64,000 bases of DNA from Edaphobacter bradus. GTDB lineage: Bacteria > Acidobacteriota > Terriglobia > Terriglobales > Acidobacteriaceae. Below are positions 25,219 to 33,763 of this stretch, one piece after another. The notes below the pieces were generated by a model. The model saw only the letters and a program-made list of their open reading frames with translations. It had not been told where the DNA came from and did no database searches. The translations under genes and the position numbers were made by a program. Each line of letters begins with the position of its first letter. Within the stretch, counting starts at the first letter, position 1. Location of the stretch: positions 186,001 to 250,000 of the forward strand of contig NZ_JAGSYF010000003.1 in assembly GCF_025685645.1 (NCBI RefSeq), given 5' to 3'.

Positions 25219-26226
25219 TCAGGAGCGCTTCACTCGCCGGATCGCCGCGGCAAACGCAGCCATTCCTGTTCCCATCAGAGCCAGCGATCCCGGCTCAGGC
25301 GTCGTGGCTGGCGGCGGACCGGGCAGCGTGCCCGTGAACTCATCGTTGTGGACCTCGCCCGTCTGGCCGATCTGCGCCGCGATGAAGGTTCCGCCCATCT
25401 GCGAATCTCCGGTCAGAATGGCAAACGGAGCCAGAATCGACGCAGTGAACTGCGCGTCGATCGTGACTGTCTGTGCATCGGCGAAGTTGAACAGGATGTT
25501 GTCATCGGCGCTGCTGTCGCCTGTGGCCTGGTTCTCGTTGTAGAAGAGAGGCGAGCCAAGCGTAAGGTTCGTCCCATCGACGTTGATGATGATCGTCGAG
25601 CCTGCCGGCGCCTGGATATCGATGGGGTGGCTCGTGTCGGCGAACTCCGCCGCCGTGATGTTGAAGATGTTCAGCGTCGTGCTCGTCCCCTTCAACACGA
25701 AGAAGGAAGGATTGACGCCGGGCTGGTTGGTCCCCAGCACCTGGCCGGTCGCCGCAAGCGTGTTGAGATAGAGCGACCCCGCATCGAGCGTCGTGCGCAG
25801 GCTGTTGAAGTCGATGCCCGAGCCGCCGCTCGTGACGCGGTGGCCGCCGCCGTTGAAGTTAAACGAGCCATCTGCGCCCGGAGCGTACGCGTTGCCATGG
25901 CTGTTGATGTTGAAGGACTCGCCGGGGTTCAGACCGCCGCTCGAGACGAAGTCGTAGGCGGCCAGCGAGCCCCAGGGGTCTCCGTTCAGCGAGCTGCCAA
26001 TCGTTGTTCCGTTGAGCACCATCCCAGCCGCGGCGACGCGTCCTGTGACGTCAGCGCTTGTACTGATGTTGCCGGGGAGAACAGTGTTGCCGTGGCCATC
26101 CACCGTTCCGAGGGCTACGAGGTTATATGCGCTTGCGACACCGAAGGGGGCCGAACCGTCAGCCTTGCACACGCCGGGGATGGCAGCAAGGCTTGCTGTG
26201 AGGAGAAGGAAGGTTTTGATCTGCAT
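25219..26226 (-). CDS. Choice-of-anchor A family protein with PEP-CTERM anchor
   Basis: A 335-residue exported protein. Signal peptide MQIKTFLLLTASLAAIPGVCKA, then a choice-of-anchor A domain (YNLVALGTVDGHGNTVLPGNI near 34-54, VTGRVAAAGMV near 60-70, a beta-helical middle with TIIINVDGTNLTLG near 212-225, and ILAPFAILTGDSQMGGTFIAAQ near 263-284). The tail TPEPGSLALMGTGMAAFAAAIRRVKRS is a PEP-CTERM sorting signal, with Pro-Glu-Pro, a membrane span and a basic end. Such proteins are processed by an exosortase, which is not in this window. A surface or matrix role is inferred. It lies downstream of the xylanase on the same strand. Confidence 0.88.
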   Translation of the reverse strand: MQIKTFLLLTASLAAIPGVCKADGSAPFGVASAYNLVALGTVDGHGNTVLPGNISTSADVTGRVAAAGMVLNGTTIGSSLNGDPWGSLAAYDFVSSGGLNPGESFNINSHGNAYAPGADGSFNFNGGGHRVTSGGSGIDFNSLRTTLDAGSLYLNTLAATGQVLGTNQPGVNPSFFVLKGTSTTLNIFNITAAEFADTSHPIDIQAPAGSTIIINVDGTNLTLGSPLFYNENQATGDSSADDNILFNFADAQTVTIDAQFTASILAPFAILTGDSQMGGTFIAAQIGQTGEVHNDEFTGTLPGPPPATTPEPGSLALMGTGMAAFAAAIRRVKRS

Positions 26227-26372
26227 TGCAGCGGCTGTTGCAATTCACAAGCCAGAGCTGAGTCGGAAAAAGTGCCCGCTATTTCGCACGATTCGCAGGA
26301 GAACCTTTTCAGTAAACATGCAGGCTGATGCATATTTCGGAGAAGATGTTTTCCTGCTGGACACCTCTGCGG

Positions 26373-27524
26373 CTATCGCCGCTTCGCATTGTCGAAGCTC
26401 TCGCGCAGGGCGAAGAACGCAGGCGTCGGTGAGTACTGGTCGTCAAACGGCAGCGGACGCTGCTCACGGTCAGGATGCTTCTCTCGCCACTTTGCCCCGT
26501 TCAGCCACGTGTGCGCGTCGCTGACGCCCCAGGTCAGCACCGCCTTCACCTCTCTGCCTTCGAGCATCCGTCCCAGGTAGTCGCGATAAACGCCTGCCAC
26601 GGCCTCGTCGCGTTTGGCTACGTCGTCTACTTCAAGGCCATCGTCCTTCACATCCAGCTCCGTCACGAAGACCTGCAGCCCCAGGCTCCGCGCGCCGTCG
26701 AGAAGCTCGCGCAGGCCGCTGCCGAAGCCGCTCGTCGAAGCGGCATTCAGATGCGACTGCACCCCCAGCGCGTCGATCGGCGTGCCCGCAGCCTTCATAC
26801 GCTTAAGCAGATCGAGCACCGCCGCGCGCTTCTTCGCTTCCTCGCCGTTGTCGTACTCGATCCCGTAGTCATTGTAGGTCAGCAGAGCCTTCGGGTCGGC
26901 CTCGCGCGCCGTGCGGTAAGCGAAGTCGATGTAGTCCGGCCCCAACATCTGAAACCACGGCGACGACGACCGCAGTCCATCAGGACGTCCATCCGGAATC
27001 CAGATCGCCTCGTTCACAACGTCCCAGCTATGAATCCTTCCCTTGAAACGGCCGCCGACCGTCATGATGTGGTCGACGAGAATCTTCTCTGCATTCTCCT
27101 TGGTCACCGTCCCGGCGAACCATTCCGGCAGCGCCTCATGCCAGACGAAGTTGTGCCCGCGCACCTTCATCCCGTTAGACTCGGCGAAGCTCACCAGGCC
27201 ATCGGCGTCGTTGAAATAGTAGGTTTCGGGCCTGGGCTGAGTGGCTCCGAACTTCATGCAGTTCTCGCCTACCAGAATGTTGTACTGCTCGGCCAGCACC
27301 TGGCGGTACGTGTCGTCGGTGCGCAGCAGCCGTGTGTCCACTGCCGCTCCCGCCAGCATTCCGCGAGCGGCCGCGCGGGATGCCAGCGAGCCACGCCCGG
27401 TAATGTTGTCGGGGTTGCCATGACGCCGTTTTGCCAGCGCGCCCGCCCGCCGTCCGAACAGTGCCGGAAGCCCTGCCGCTACAACAGTTCCCGCCGCCCG
27501 CCGAAGCCACTCTCGCCGCGTCAT
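26373..27524 (-). CDS. Endo-1,4-beta-xylanase, GH10
   Basis: Exported glycoside hydrolase family 10 enzyme that cuts xylan. ATG 27524 (MTRREWLRRAAG) has AAGGG nine bases upstream, and the frame opens seven codons earlier. The N-terminus is a Tat-type signal with twin arginine. Family landmarks are NILVGENCMKFGATQP near 83-97, GHNFVWHEALPEW near 124-136, the acid/base Glu172 in WDVVNEAIW and the nucleophile Glu289 in VFVTELDVK, plus LTWGVSDAHTW near 340-350. It has 383 residues and no carbohydrate-binding module. It is divergent from scpB (58 bases) and followed by the PEP-CTERM gene, an unusual place for a polysaccharide enzyme. Confidence 0.95.
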   Translation of the reverse strand: MTRREWLRRAAGTVVAAGLPALFGRRAGALAKRRHGNPDNITGRGSLASRAAARGMLAGAAVDTRLLRTDDTYRQVLAEQYNILVGENCMKFGATQPRPETYYFNDADGLVSFAESNGMKVRGHNFVWHEALPEWFAGTVTKENAEKILVDHIMTVGGRFKGRIHSWDVVNEAIWIPDGRPDGLRSSSPWFQMLGPDYIDFAYRTAREADPKALLTYNDYGIEYDNGEEAKKRAAVLDLLKRMKAAGTPIDALGVQSHLNAASTSGFGSGLRELLDGARSLGLQVFVTELDVKDDGLEVDDVAKRDEAVAGVYRDYLGRMLEGREVKAVLTWGVSDAHTWLNGAKWREKHPDREQRPLPFDDQYSPTPAFFALRESFDNAKRR

Positions 27525-27582
27525 AACCGCCATCCCTTCCCGCAAGCAATCCTACGCGACGTTGGATATGCTTATGAGATAC

Positions 27583-28590
27583 ATGAGTCTCAAAGCTAAG
27601 ATTGAAGCAGTCATCTACGCCTCGGAAGAACCGGTCACCCTCGCCCAACTCATCGGGCTTCTCGGCCAGGAGGCCCAGGCCGAGCTTGACCAGTTGGCCG
27701 CCGCTCAGCAGGCCCTCGCCCTCGAAGAAGAGTCCGCCCGCAGCCTGGTTGACGGTGAGGCTGCCGAGTCCGCCGATCCCGACGCGCTCAACGAAGAGAT
27801 CATTGCCCCCAGGGAGACAGCTGCCCCAGCCGAGGCAGCCGCTCCCGCTTCTGAAGCGGCCATCCCCGCGGCCGCAGAGGCTACCGCTGACGACTCCGGC
27901 AGGAAGTCCAAAGAGGAGAAAGAGACTGCGCGCCGCCTGCGCGAGTACTTCCGCTCCATCCTCGACCAGCTCATCTCCGACTACACCAACGGCGACCGCG
28001 GCCTCGAGATTCGCGAGGTCGCCAGCGGCTACCGCTTCGCCACCAAGCCCGAGTACCACGATGCCGTGCGCGGCTTCGTCAAGTCGCTCAAGCCGCCGCT
28101 GAAGCTCTCGCTCCAGGCGCTCGAGACACTGGCCGTCGTCGCCTACAAGCAGCCCATCACCGCACCCGAGGTCTCCGAGATCCGCGGCGTCGACTCTGGC
28201 GGCGTGCTTGGCTCGCTGATGACGCGCAAGCTCGTCACCACGGCCGGCCGCAAACAGGTCATCGGGCGCCCCATCCTCTACAAGACCACGCGCGACTTCC
28301 TTCTGCGCTTCGGCCTCAAAGACATCAACGAGCTTCCCTCCATCGAAGAGTTCGAGAAGATGGCCAGCGAACTCGCCGAGCAGGAGGAAATTCCGCTGGA
28401 CGAGGCAACTCCCGTCCACCACGCGCCCGAGACCCCCGAAGAGCTGCAGCCCGAGCGCCACACACACCTGCCCCAGGCCGACGGGAGCCCCGACCCCGTG
28501 GACGATCCTCTCGACGATCAGCTTCCCGACGATGGTCTGCCGGATGATGAACCCGAGCAGAAATCAGAGACAACCAGCACCACCGAGTAG
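27583..28590 (+). CDS. scpB: Segregation and condensation protein B with a long inserted linker
   Basis: Partner of ScpA in the SMC complex. Residues 1-30 (MSLKAKIEAVIYASEEPVTLAQLIGLLG) begin the first winged-helix domain. A low-complexity Ala/Glu/Pro insertion of about 70 residues interrupts it, before the fold resumes with ARRLREYFRSILDQLISDYTNGDRGLEIREVASGYRFATK. The second winged helix carries LSLQALETLAVVAYKQPIT and GVDSGGVLGSLMTRKLV. An acidic Pro/Asp tail closes the protein. At 335 residues it is far longer than the usual 180-220. The frame opens at TTG 27562, but ATG 27583 gives the normal N-terminus. Confidence 0.93.
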   Translation: MSLKAKIEAVIYASEEPVTLAQLIGLLGQEAQAELDQLAAAQQALALEEESARSLVDGEAAESADPDALNEEIIAPRETAAPAEAAAPASEAAIPAAAEATADDSGRKSKEEKETARRLREYFRSILDQLISDYTNGDRGLEIREVASGYRFATKPEYHDAVRGFVKSLKPPLKLSLQALETLAVVAYKQPITAPEVSEIRGVDSGGVLGSLMTRKLVTTAGRKQVIGRPILYKTTRDFLLRFGLKDINELPSIEEFEKMASELAEQEEIPLDEATPVHHAPETPEELQPERHTHLPQADGSPDPVDDPLDDQLPDDGLPDDEPEQKSETTSTTE

Positions 28591-28660
28591 GCGAGAGACA
28601 GATTCTCCGTTATGCTGATGCGGTTTCATGTGCCCCTATTTCGTTGAAATCGGAGCTTCA

Positions 28661-29080
28661 ATGCAGCCAATCAAGAGCCTGAACATTCTGGGCGAGAAGG
28701 TCGACATTCTCGTCGACGGCGCCATGACGAACGGCGCGTCTGTCACGGTCATCCAGACCACCAGGCCCGGAGGCGGTCCGCCGCCTCATTCGCACACCAG
28801 AGAGGACGAGACCTTCACCGTCCTCGAGGGCGACTTCGAGATCCTCAGCGACGGGCAGTGGATCAAGGCTCCGGTCGGCGAGGTCTTCTTCGCTCCCCGC
28901 GGCGGAGTCCACACCTTCCGCAACGCGGGCACGACCACCGGCAGGATTCTCGTCTTCATCTCACCCGCCGGCATGGAAGGCTTCTTCGAGAAGATCTCCG
29001 GACTGACTACTGCCGATTTGCCGAAGATCCTCGAGGCCTTCGCCGAGTACGGCCTGTCGCTGCACCTCCCCCAGGCCTAG
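28661..29080 (+). CDS. Cupin domain protein
   Basis: A 139-residue single-domain cupin. ATG 28661 is preferred over the in-frame ATG 28628 because GGAG lies five bases upstream. Cupin motif 1 is visible as PPPHSHTREDETFTVLEGDFEI near 41-62, with two His and a Glu as likely metal ligands. Motif 2 appears as GEVFFAPRGGVHTFRNAG near 75-92, with its His. The C-terminal helix ends SLHLPQA. No substrate can be inferred. It lies between scpB and rluB on the same strand. Confidence 0.88.
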   Translation: MQPIKSLNILGEKVDILVDGAMTNGASVTVIQTTRPGGGPPPHSHTREDETFTVLEGDFEILSDGQWIKAPVGEVFFAPRGGVHTFRNAGTTTGRILVFISPAGMEGFFEKISGLTTADLPKILEAFAEYGLSLHLPQA

Positions 29081-29128
29081 CCGTGCTGAATCGCAGCGCC
29101 GAGTCCGCATCCAGTTCATAATGGAAGG

Positions 29129-30043
29129 ATGACCGAATCGACCGAACCCCGAGGAGAGCGCCTCCAGAAGATTCTCGCGGCGGCCGGCATCGCCAGCCGC
29201 CGCAAGGCCGAGGAGATCATCCTCGAAGGCCGCGTGCAGGTCAACGGCCAGACCGTTACCGAGCTGGGGACCCGCGCCGATCTCTCGCGCGACCACATCC
29301 GCGTGGACGGCAAGCTGCTCCACGGGCGCGAAGAGCAGCGCTACTACATGCTCAACAAGCCACGCGGTTACGTCACCACGCTCTCCGACCCAGAGAAGCG
29401 CCCTACCATCATGGAACTGATGACCGCGAAGAAGGGCCCGCACGGCGACAACGTCCGCCTCTACCCCGTCGGCCGGCTCGACTACCTCAGCGAGGGCCTG
29501 CTGCTGATGACCAACGACGGCGACCTAGCCAACAAGCTCTCCAAGGCAGCCGCCGGAGTCGAGAAGACGTACCTCGTCAAGGTCTCCGGCGCTCCCCCAC
29601 CCGAGAAGATCGCGCAGCTCCGCCACGGAATCATGATCGACCGCGGCCGCCTCAACGAGGTCCGCAGCGGACGCCGCGACCGCGTCATCACTGCGCCTGC
29701 CAAAATCGAGCAGGTTCGCGGCGGCGACAATCCCTGGTACGAGCTCACCCTCACCGAGGGCAGAAACCGCCAGATCCGGAAAATGTTCGAGGAGATCGGC
29801 CACCACGTCGAAAAAATTCGCCGCATCGGCTACGGAGCCCTGCGCCTCGACGTCCCTCCAGGCGAGTTTCGCGAGCTGACATCGGGCGAGGTCACGGCTC
29901 TCGACCGCGCCGCACGAGGCCTGAAGGTCGTTCCCAAGCAGAGGACCCCGGAGTTCGCGCAGCTGAAAAAACCCGTCCCGCCGAAGGCCGCGAAACGCCG
30001 TTCTTTTCCGCCGAAGACTTCGACGCGCCGGCGATCGAGCTAG
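29129..30043 (+). CDS. rluB: 23S rRNA pseudouridine synthase, RsuA/RluB family
   Basis: Isomerises a uridine in ribosomal RNA. An N-terminal S4 RNA-binding domain (GERLQKILAAAGIASRRKAEE near 9-29) is followed by the catalytic domain with GRLDYLSEGLLLMTNDGDLANKL near 116-138, where the Asp is the nucleophile, and ELTLTEGRNRQIRKMFEEIGH near 206-226. The basic C-terminal tail (PVPPKAAKRRSFPPKTSTRRRS) is an addition found in many family members. The gene name rluB is chosen from length and context next to scpB. RsuA or RluE specificity cannot be excluded. Confidence 0.9.
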   Translation: MTESTEPRGERLQKILAAAGIASRRKAEEIILEGRVQVNGQTVTELGTRADLSRDHIRVDGKLLHGREEQRYYMLNKPRGYVTTLSDPEKRPTIMELMTAKKGPHGDNVRLYPVGRLDYLSEGLLLMTNDGDLANKLSKAAAGVEKTYLVKVSGAPPPEKIAQLRHGIMIDRGRLNEVRSGRRDRVITAPAKIEQVRGGDNPWYELTLTEGRNRQIRKMFEEIGHHVEKIRRIGYGALRLDVPPGEFRELTSGEVTALDRAARGLKVVPKQRTPEFAQLKKPVPPKAAKRRSFPPKTSTRRRSS

Positions 30044-30183
30044 CCTTCACGTCGGCCGGCCGCTCGTTGTCCGGGCAGCGCAGGATCAGCCTGCGCACCC
30101 ACGCCAAAAAGCCCCTTATTTCCAGCAATTTGGTCGTCCGCCACTCACCTCGACCGGTACAACTTTAGTTACAGCGAAATCCA

Positions 30184-30213
30184 TTGACACAGTTCCACAG
30201 GTGCGCCCAAAAT
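30184..30213 (+). promoter_or_regulatory. Predicted msrA promoter
   Basis: A perfect TTGACA (30184-30189) followed after 18 bases by CAAAAT (30208-30213). Transcription would start near 30220, about 80 bases upstream of the preferred msrA start. The rest of 30044-30183 shows nothing clear. Confidence 0.5.
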
Positions 30214-30300
30214 TACTCCCGCAATTCACACTCCGGGTGATGACAAACTCACCTCCGGAAGCATCCAATGGATGCAGTGAGCAGTAAAGGAGTAACAAGA

Positions 30301-30777
30301 GTGGCAATTGAAAAAGCAACCTTTGGAGCAGGATGTTTTTGGGGTGTAGAAGCGAAGTTCAACGAGATCACCGGGGTAATTGAGACAGCTGTCGGATACG
30401 AGGGCGGCGACCTGGAACACCCAACCTACAAGGAAGTCTGTACAGACCGCACCGGCCACGCGGAAGTTGTTCAAGTTACCTACGACCCGTCCCGCATCTC
30501 CTATGAGGACCTTCTCGACGCGTTCTTCGCCTTGCACGATCCCACACAAGTCAACCGCCAGGGCCCGGACTGGGGAACCCAGTACCGCAGCGTCATCTTT
30601 ACCAATACCGGCGAGCAGCAGGCGCAGGCGCGAGCCAAGATCGCCGAGCTGAGCGCGGCAGGAACCTACCGCAACCCCATCGCCACGCAGGTCTGTCCGG
30701 CAAGGACCTTCTGGCGGGCCGAGGAGTATCACCAGCGCTACCTCGAAAAGCGCGGCATGGTGAGCTGCCACATCTGA
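30301..30777 (+). CDS. msrA: Peptide-methionine (S)-S-oxide reductase
   Basis: Repairs oxidised methionine in proteins. The catalytic Cys12 lies in [13 protein letters not shown]. Other family segments are [18 protein letters not shown] near 30-47, [12 protein letters not shown] near 51-62, [18 protein letters not shown] near 80-97 and [10 protein letters not shown] near 141-150. Recycling cysteines may be those in VCPA and in the C-terminal VSCHI. GTG 30301 is preferred because AAGGAG lies nine bases upstream. ATG 30268 in the same frame would add eleven residues. A strong terminator follows. Confidence 0.95.
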   Translation: MAIEKATFGAGCFWGVEAKFNEITGVIETAVGYEGGDLEHPTYKEVCTDRTGHAEVVQVTYDPSRISYEDLLDAFFALHDPTQVNRQGPDWGTQYRSVIFTNTGEQQAQARAKIAELSAAGTYRNPIATQVCPARTFWRAEEYHQRYLEKRGMVSCHI

Positions 30778-30800
30778 TAGTGGAAGAACTGGAACAAAAC

Positions 30801-30832
30801 AAGAGTGCGGCCTCGGGGCCGCACTCTTTTTG
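30801..30832. terminator. Strong intrinsic terminator after msrA
   Basis: AAGAGTGCGGCC (30801-30812) and GGCCGCACTCTT (30817-30828) form a perfect 12-bp stem with a TCGG loop and a T-tract. Adenines on the other side make it usable for the convergent GT9 gene too. Confidence 0.9.
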
Positions 30833-30863
30833 TCTCTCTTGCGTAGATTCGTAGATTCGACGC

Positions 30864-32138
30864 CTATTCCGATCCAGCCCCGACCTTGGCATGCAGACGC
30901 GACTTGAACTGGCCAACGTTCTTCTCGAGGAGCTTCCGAAGTGCCGTGCCCATCTCCTCCACGGTGACCTGCCCAATGCAATGCACCTCATCCGCGAGAC
31001 ACTCGGTTGTGCATGGTAGCAGCTGATTGTCTGGCTGCACCACGGCGACCCAAGGTCCAAGGGGATGCGAGCGTTTAGGCGATGCATGATGATGTGGCTG
31101 GCCGCTGTGCGCGAAGGCAGTCACAATGAGAGTCGGAACACCGCATGCACCGGCAACGTGTGACGTTCCTGAGTCGTTCCCAAGGAAACATTGAGCGCCG
31201 CCACAGACCGCAACGAGCTGTTCGAAGCTCGTCTTGCCTGTCAAATCCAGAACACCCCCTCTGATGTGTCCTTGAATCACCTGAGCAGCCATGGCGGTCT
31301 CCGGACCGCCCACAAGCACAGGCAGCCAACCGCGAGGCAGCAGTTCCAGGCGGGCCAGTTCCCCGAAATCGGCAGCAGACCATGCGCGTCGCGGTAACGA
31401 GGCCCCCGGAGCGATAACGGCGTAGGGCCGGCCTGACAAGCCTAGCTGCCCCAGATAAGTCCGAGCGGCCTGACTGTGTGCGATCGTCAACACACTCTGC
31501 ACCGGCTGCCTGATGTCTACCTGCTCTTTAAGCAGGCCAGCCAGCTGCAAGACTTCGTTTCCGCGGCTGACTTCATGAACGCCTCGCATCTCTGTCACCT
31601 CAGCAGTGAAAAGAGGCGAGACGCCAAACTGACTCTCCCATTTTTCGGGTTCCAGCTTGGGGCTGTAGGCGAAGCGAGCCCTTCCACCCAGCAGCCACGC
31701 AAGATGATGCGAGAAAGATGGCTCTACACCACCACGAAGGACCACTACTGTGTGGAAGCGAAGATTGCGCAATTCACGCCACCACCATTGGAGAACCTCA
31801 AAAAGAAAGGGAGGAGAAAGGAAGCGACGGTTCTTCGCCTGCTTGCGCGCAATGCAATAGAGGTGATCCACTGCGGGGTGCGAGCCGATGAGACTCCCCG
31901 CACCGGAGGTGAAATAGCTGATCTCAAGATCAGGGTTTTCCCGGCGGAGAGCGTCGAGCAGTGGGAAGATCATGACCTTGTCGCCAAGGTGCGGGATGAG
32001 GTCCGAGATCGCGAGTTTATGACGTCCGCCTGGCGGAGCAGGAGCTGCCTGCGGCGCATACAGTCGGAAGAACCGGCCAGCGATGACAAAGTTGAATCCA
32101 CGGCGAAGGACACGCTTGAGGAGGTTAGATTCCATATG
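30864..32138 (-). CDS. Glycosyltransferase family 9 (heptosyltransferase-like)
   Basis: A cytoplasmic enzyme of the ADP-heptose:LPS heptosyltransferase family, for outer-membrane polysaccharide. The two Rossmann domains show as LIPHLGDKVMIFPLLDALRREN near 47-68 and AVIAPGASLPRRAWSAADFGELARL near 243-267, with FLGNDSGTSHVAGACGVPTLIV near 331-352, the usual GT9 motif. ATG 32138 (MESNLLKRV) is preferred, with AGAGG nine bases upstream, and the frame opens at 32171. The first bases overlap the end of the flippase gene, so the two are one operon. The donor and acceptor sugars are unknown. A C-terminal extension holds several Cys residues (CTTECLADEVHC). Confidence 0.88.
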   Translation of the reverse strand, partial: HMESNLLKRVLRRGFNFVIAGRFFRLYAPQAAPAPPGGRHKLAISDLIPHLGDKVMIFPLLDALRRENPDLEISYFTSGAGSLIGSHPAVDHLYCIARKQAKNRRFLSPPFLFEVLQWWWRELRNLRFHTVVVLRGGVEPSFSHHLAWLLGGRARFAYSPKLEPEKWESQFGVSPLFTAEVTEMRGVHEVSRGNEVLQLAGLLKEQVDIRQPVQSVLTIAHSQAARTYLGQLGLSGRPYAVIAPGASLPRRAWSAADFGELARLELLPRGWLPVLVGGPETAMAAQVIQGHIRGGVLDLTGKTSFEQLVAVCGGAQCFLGNDSGTSHVAGACGVPTLIVTAFAHSGQPHHHASPKRSHPLGPWVAVVQPDNQLLPCTTECLADEVHCIGQVTVEEMGTALRKLLEKNVGQFKSRLHAKVGAGSE

Positions 32139-33522
32139 TCGATACCTCTTCAATAGGGCCTTCCTCTTCACTCTTCACTGTCAGGTATCGACCGTGAAGT
32201 ATTCGCCGCACCTCCCACGACTGAGGAAGAACAACGAACAGCAGGTAAGAGATGATCGTTGCCGAAAGAACCCCAATCGCTCCGATGCGCTGCACTAGCG
32301 CGATGGAGAGCACGAGATTCAGGATTGCTGTGAGGACTGAGCAAACAGCCTGCAACTGGAGACGTTGGGTTGCTGCCAGCAAAGCTGCCTGATTGACCGT
32401 AATGGCTAGCAGCAGAGCCCAAAAGCACATACCCCACAGAAGGCCCGGATTCGGAACTGCTGCCTTACCGGCCCATACGCTGATGATCCACCGTCCGGCA
32501 AAACCAACCAGTAAAGCGGCAGGAGTCACGATCAATAAGGTGGCACGCATGATACGACGGTAGGCCGCGCGAATCCAGGCCATATCCTGTCCGACATACG
32601 CTTCCGAAAACGCCGGCCAAAGCGACGGTACCACGAGAGACTGCAACACGGAGGCATATCCCACGAGTCGCCAGGTAACTGCATAGGGAGTCACCTGCTC
32701 GGCTCCGAGGAAGTGCGCAATGATGAGGTTATCGGAATTGAAGACAGCCAGCCCAGCAATCTGAAGAATGAAAAAGAGCACGCCATGGCTCATAATCTCG
32801 CGGGCTGCGCCCAGATGCGCTCTTCGCGGTGTTGGACGAATACGTGGTTCATGACGAAGGCCCATCCAAAGATTCAGCAAGATGGTTCCAGTCAGCATAG
32901 CGGCGCAAAAAGCAGCCATTAGATCAACCACTGTGCCATGCATTCGTACCACGAGAATGGTCGCTACCAGCCCAAGCACGCTGTTGAGCATCGCGAACAT
33001 ATTTGTCACCGGCACACGCTGGTATCCGCCCATAACTTTATTGGCAAGCCCCAACGGCAGGGTGAGAAGAACGTAACCAAATGAGATGGCTACGCATTTC
33101 CCCGCTTGTCGACCCATCGCTGAGTCGCTCAATCCGAAGAGTTTTCCCCAATCGATATGGGGCCAGATGACCGCGCCTATAAGTCCCAGAAGTATGGCAA
33201 TAGCAGACGTGGCCCAGAATGCCGTGGCATAGTAGCGCTTCGCCATCTCTTCGGAGCGTTCGGCATAAGCTCGCGAGATACTGTTGGTGAGCGTATTGGC
33301 GATTCCCAGATCAAGCACCGCCAACATCATGATTGTGGTACTGATCGTTACCCAGAAGCCATATTGTTCTCGACCAAGATACCGAACCGTAATTGGCAGG
33401 CTAACAGCATTGACTAGAACAGCCGTCGCCTTCCCCAAAACTCCCGATAGCCCTCCCTTGAGGACGCGAGCCAATCGCGGGTCATCTTTAAGTTTAAGCT
33501 TGGCGCGCAACGCATGGATCAT
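32125..33522 (-). CDS. Polysaccharide flippase (Wzx/MATE-like)
   Basis: A 465-residue inner-membrane protein with about 12-14 hydrophobic helices, belonging to the MOP superfamily that flips lipid-linked sugars. Typical early residues are GGLSGVLGKATAVLVNAVSLPITVRYLGREQYGFWVTIST (near 23-62), and the middle has HFLGAEQVTPYAVTWRLVGY near 271-290. The C-terminal helices end at about residue 440, before a short acidic tail that overlaps the GT9 start by 14 bases. The pairing of flippase and GT9 suggests export of an O-antigen or capsule unit. The specific sugar cannot be stated. Confidence 0.88.
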   Translation of the reverse strand: MIHALRAKLKLKDDPRLARVLKGGLSGVLGKATAVLVNAVSLPITVRYLGREQYGFWVTISTTIMMLAVLDLGIANTLTNSISRAYAERSEEMAKRYYATAFWATSAIAILLGLIGAVIWPHIDWGKLFGLSDSAMGRQAGKCVAISFGYVLLTLPLGLANKVMGGYQRVPVTNMFAMLNSVLGLVATILVVRMHGTVVDLMAAFCAAMLTGTILLNLWMGLRHEPRIRPTPRRAHLGAAREIMSHGVLFFILQIAGLAVFNSDNLIIAHFLGAEQVTPYAVTWRLVGYASVLQSLVVPSLWPAFSEAYVGQDMAWIRAAYRRIMRATLLIVTPAALLVGFAGRWIISVWAGKAAVPNPGLLWGMCFWALLLAITVNQAALLAATQRLQLQAVCSVLTAILNLVLSIALVQRIGAIGVLSATIISYLLFVVLPQSWEVRRILHGRYLTVKSEEEGPIEEVSTYGI

Positions 33523-33656
33523 CGAAGATTAGCATCTCTCTTGAGGCTCGCAATTGGACGAAAACGCATCCGAACAAATGCCTTGCCGCAGCAACATCAA
33601 ATTCCCCGGGTAGTAACTGATTTACATTTTATCCGCAGGTCGTCTGCTGGTGCATT

Positions 33657-33680
33657 AGAGTTCCCATCTGCGCGAACTCT
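33657..33680. promoter_or_regulatory. Palindrome in the flippase-methyltransferase gap
   Basis: AGAGTTC (33657-33663) and GAACTCT (33674-33680) form a perfect 7-bp inverted repeat around ten bases. It lies between two divergent genes, 60 bases upstream of a good extended -10 element, so an operator is possible. Confidence 0.3.
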
Positions 33681-33735
33681 ATCTAACCCCCCAGTGAAAG
33701 GAAAAAAGCTTAGTCAGAGTCTCCTTAAGTCGATT

Positions 33736-33744
33736 TGCTACTAT
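33736..33744 (+). promoter_or_regulatory. Extended -10 promoter for the methyltransferase
   Basis: TGCTACTAT fits the extended -10 form TGnTAnnnT. A transcript would begin about 33751, directly at the GGAGA ribosome-binding site of the gene starting at 33764, giving a very short leader. Confidence 0.5.
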
Positions 33745-33763
33745 TGATTCCGGAGAACGACGA

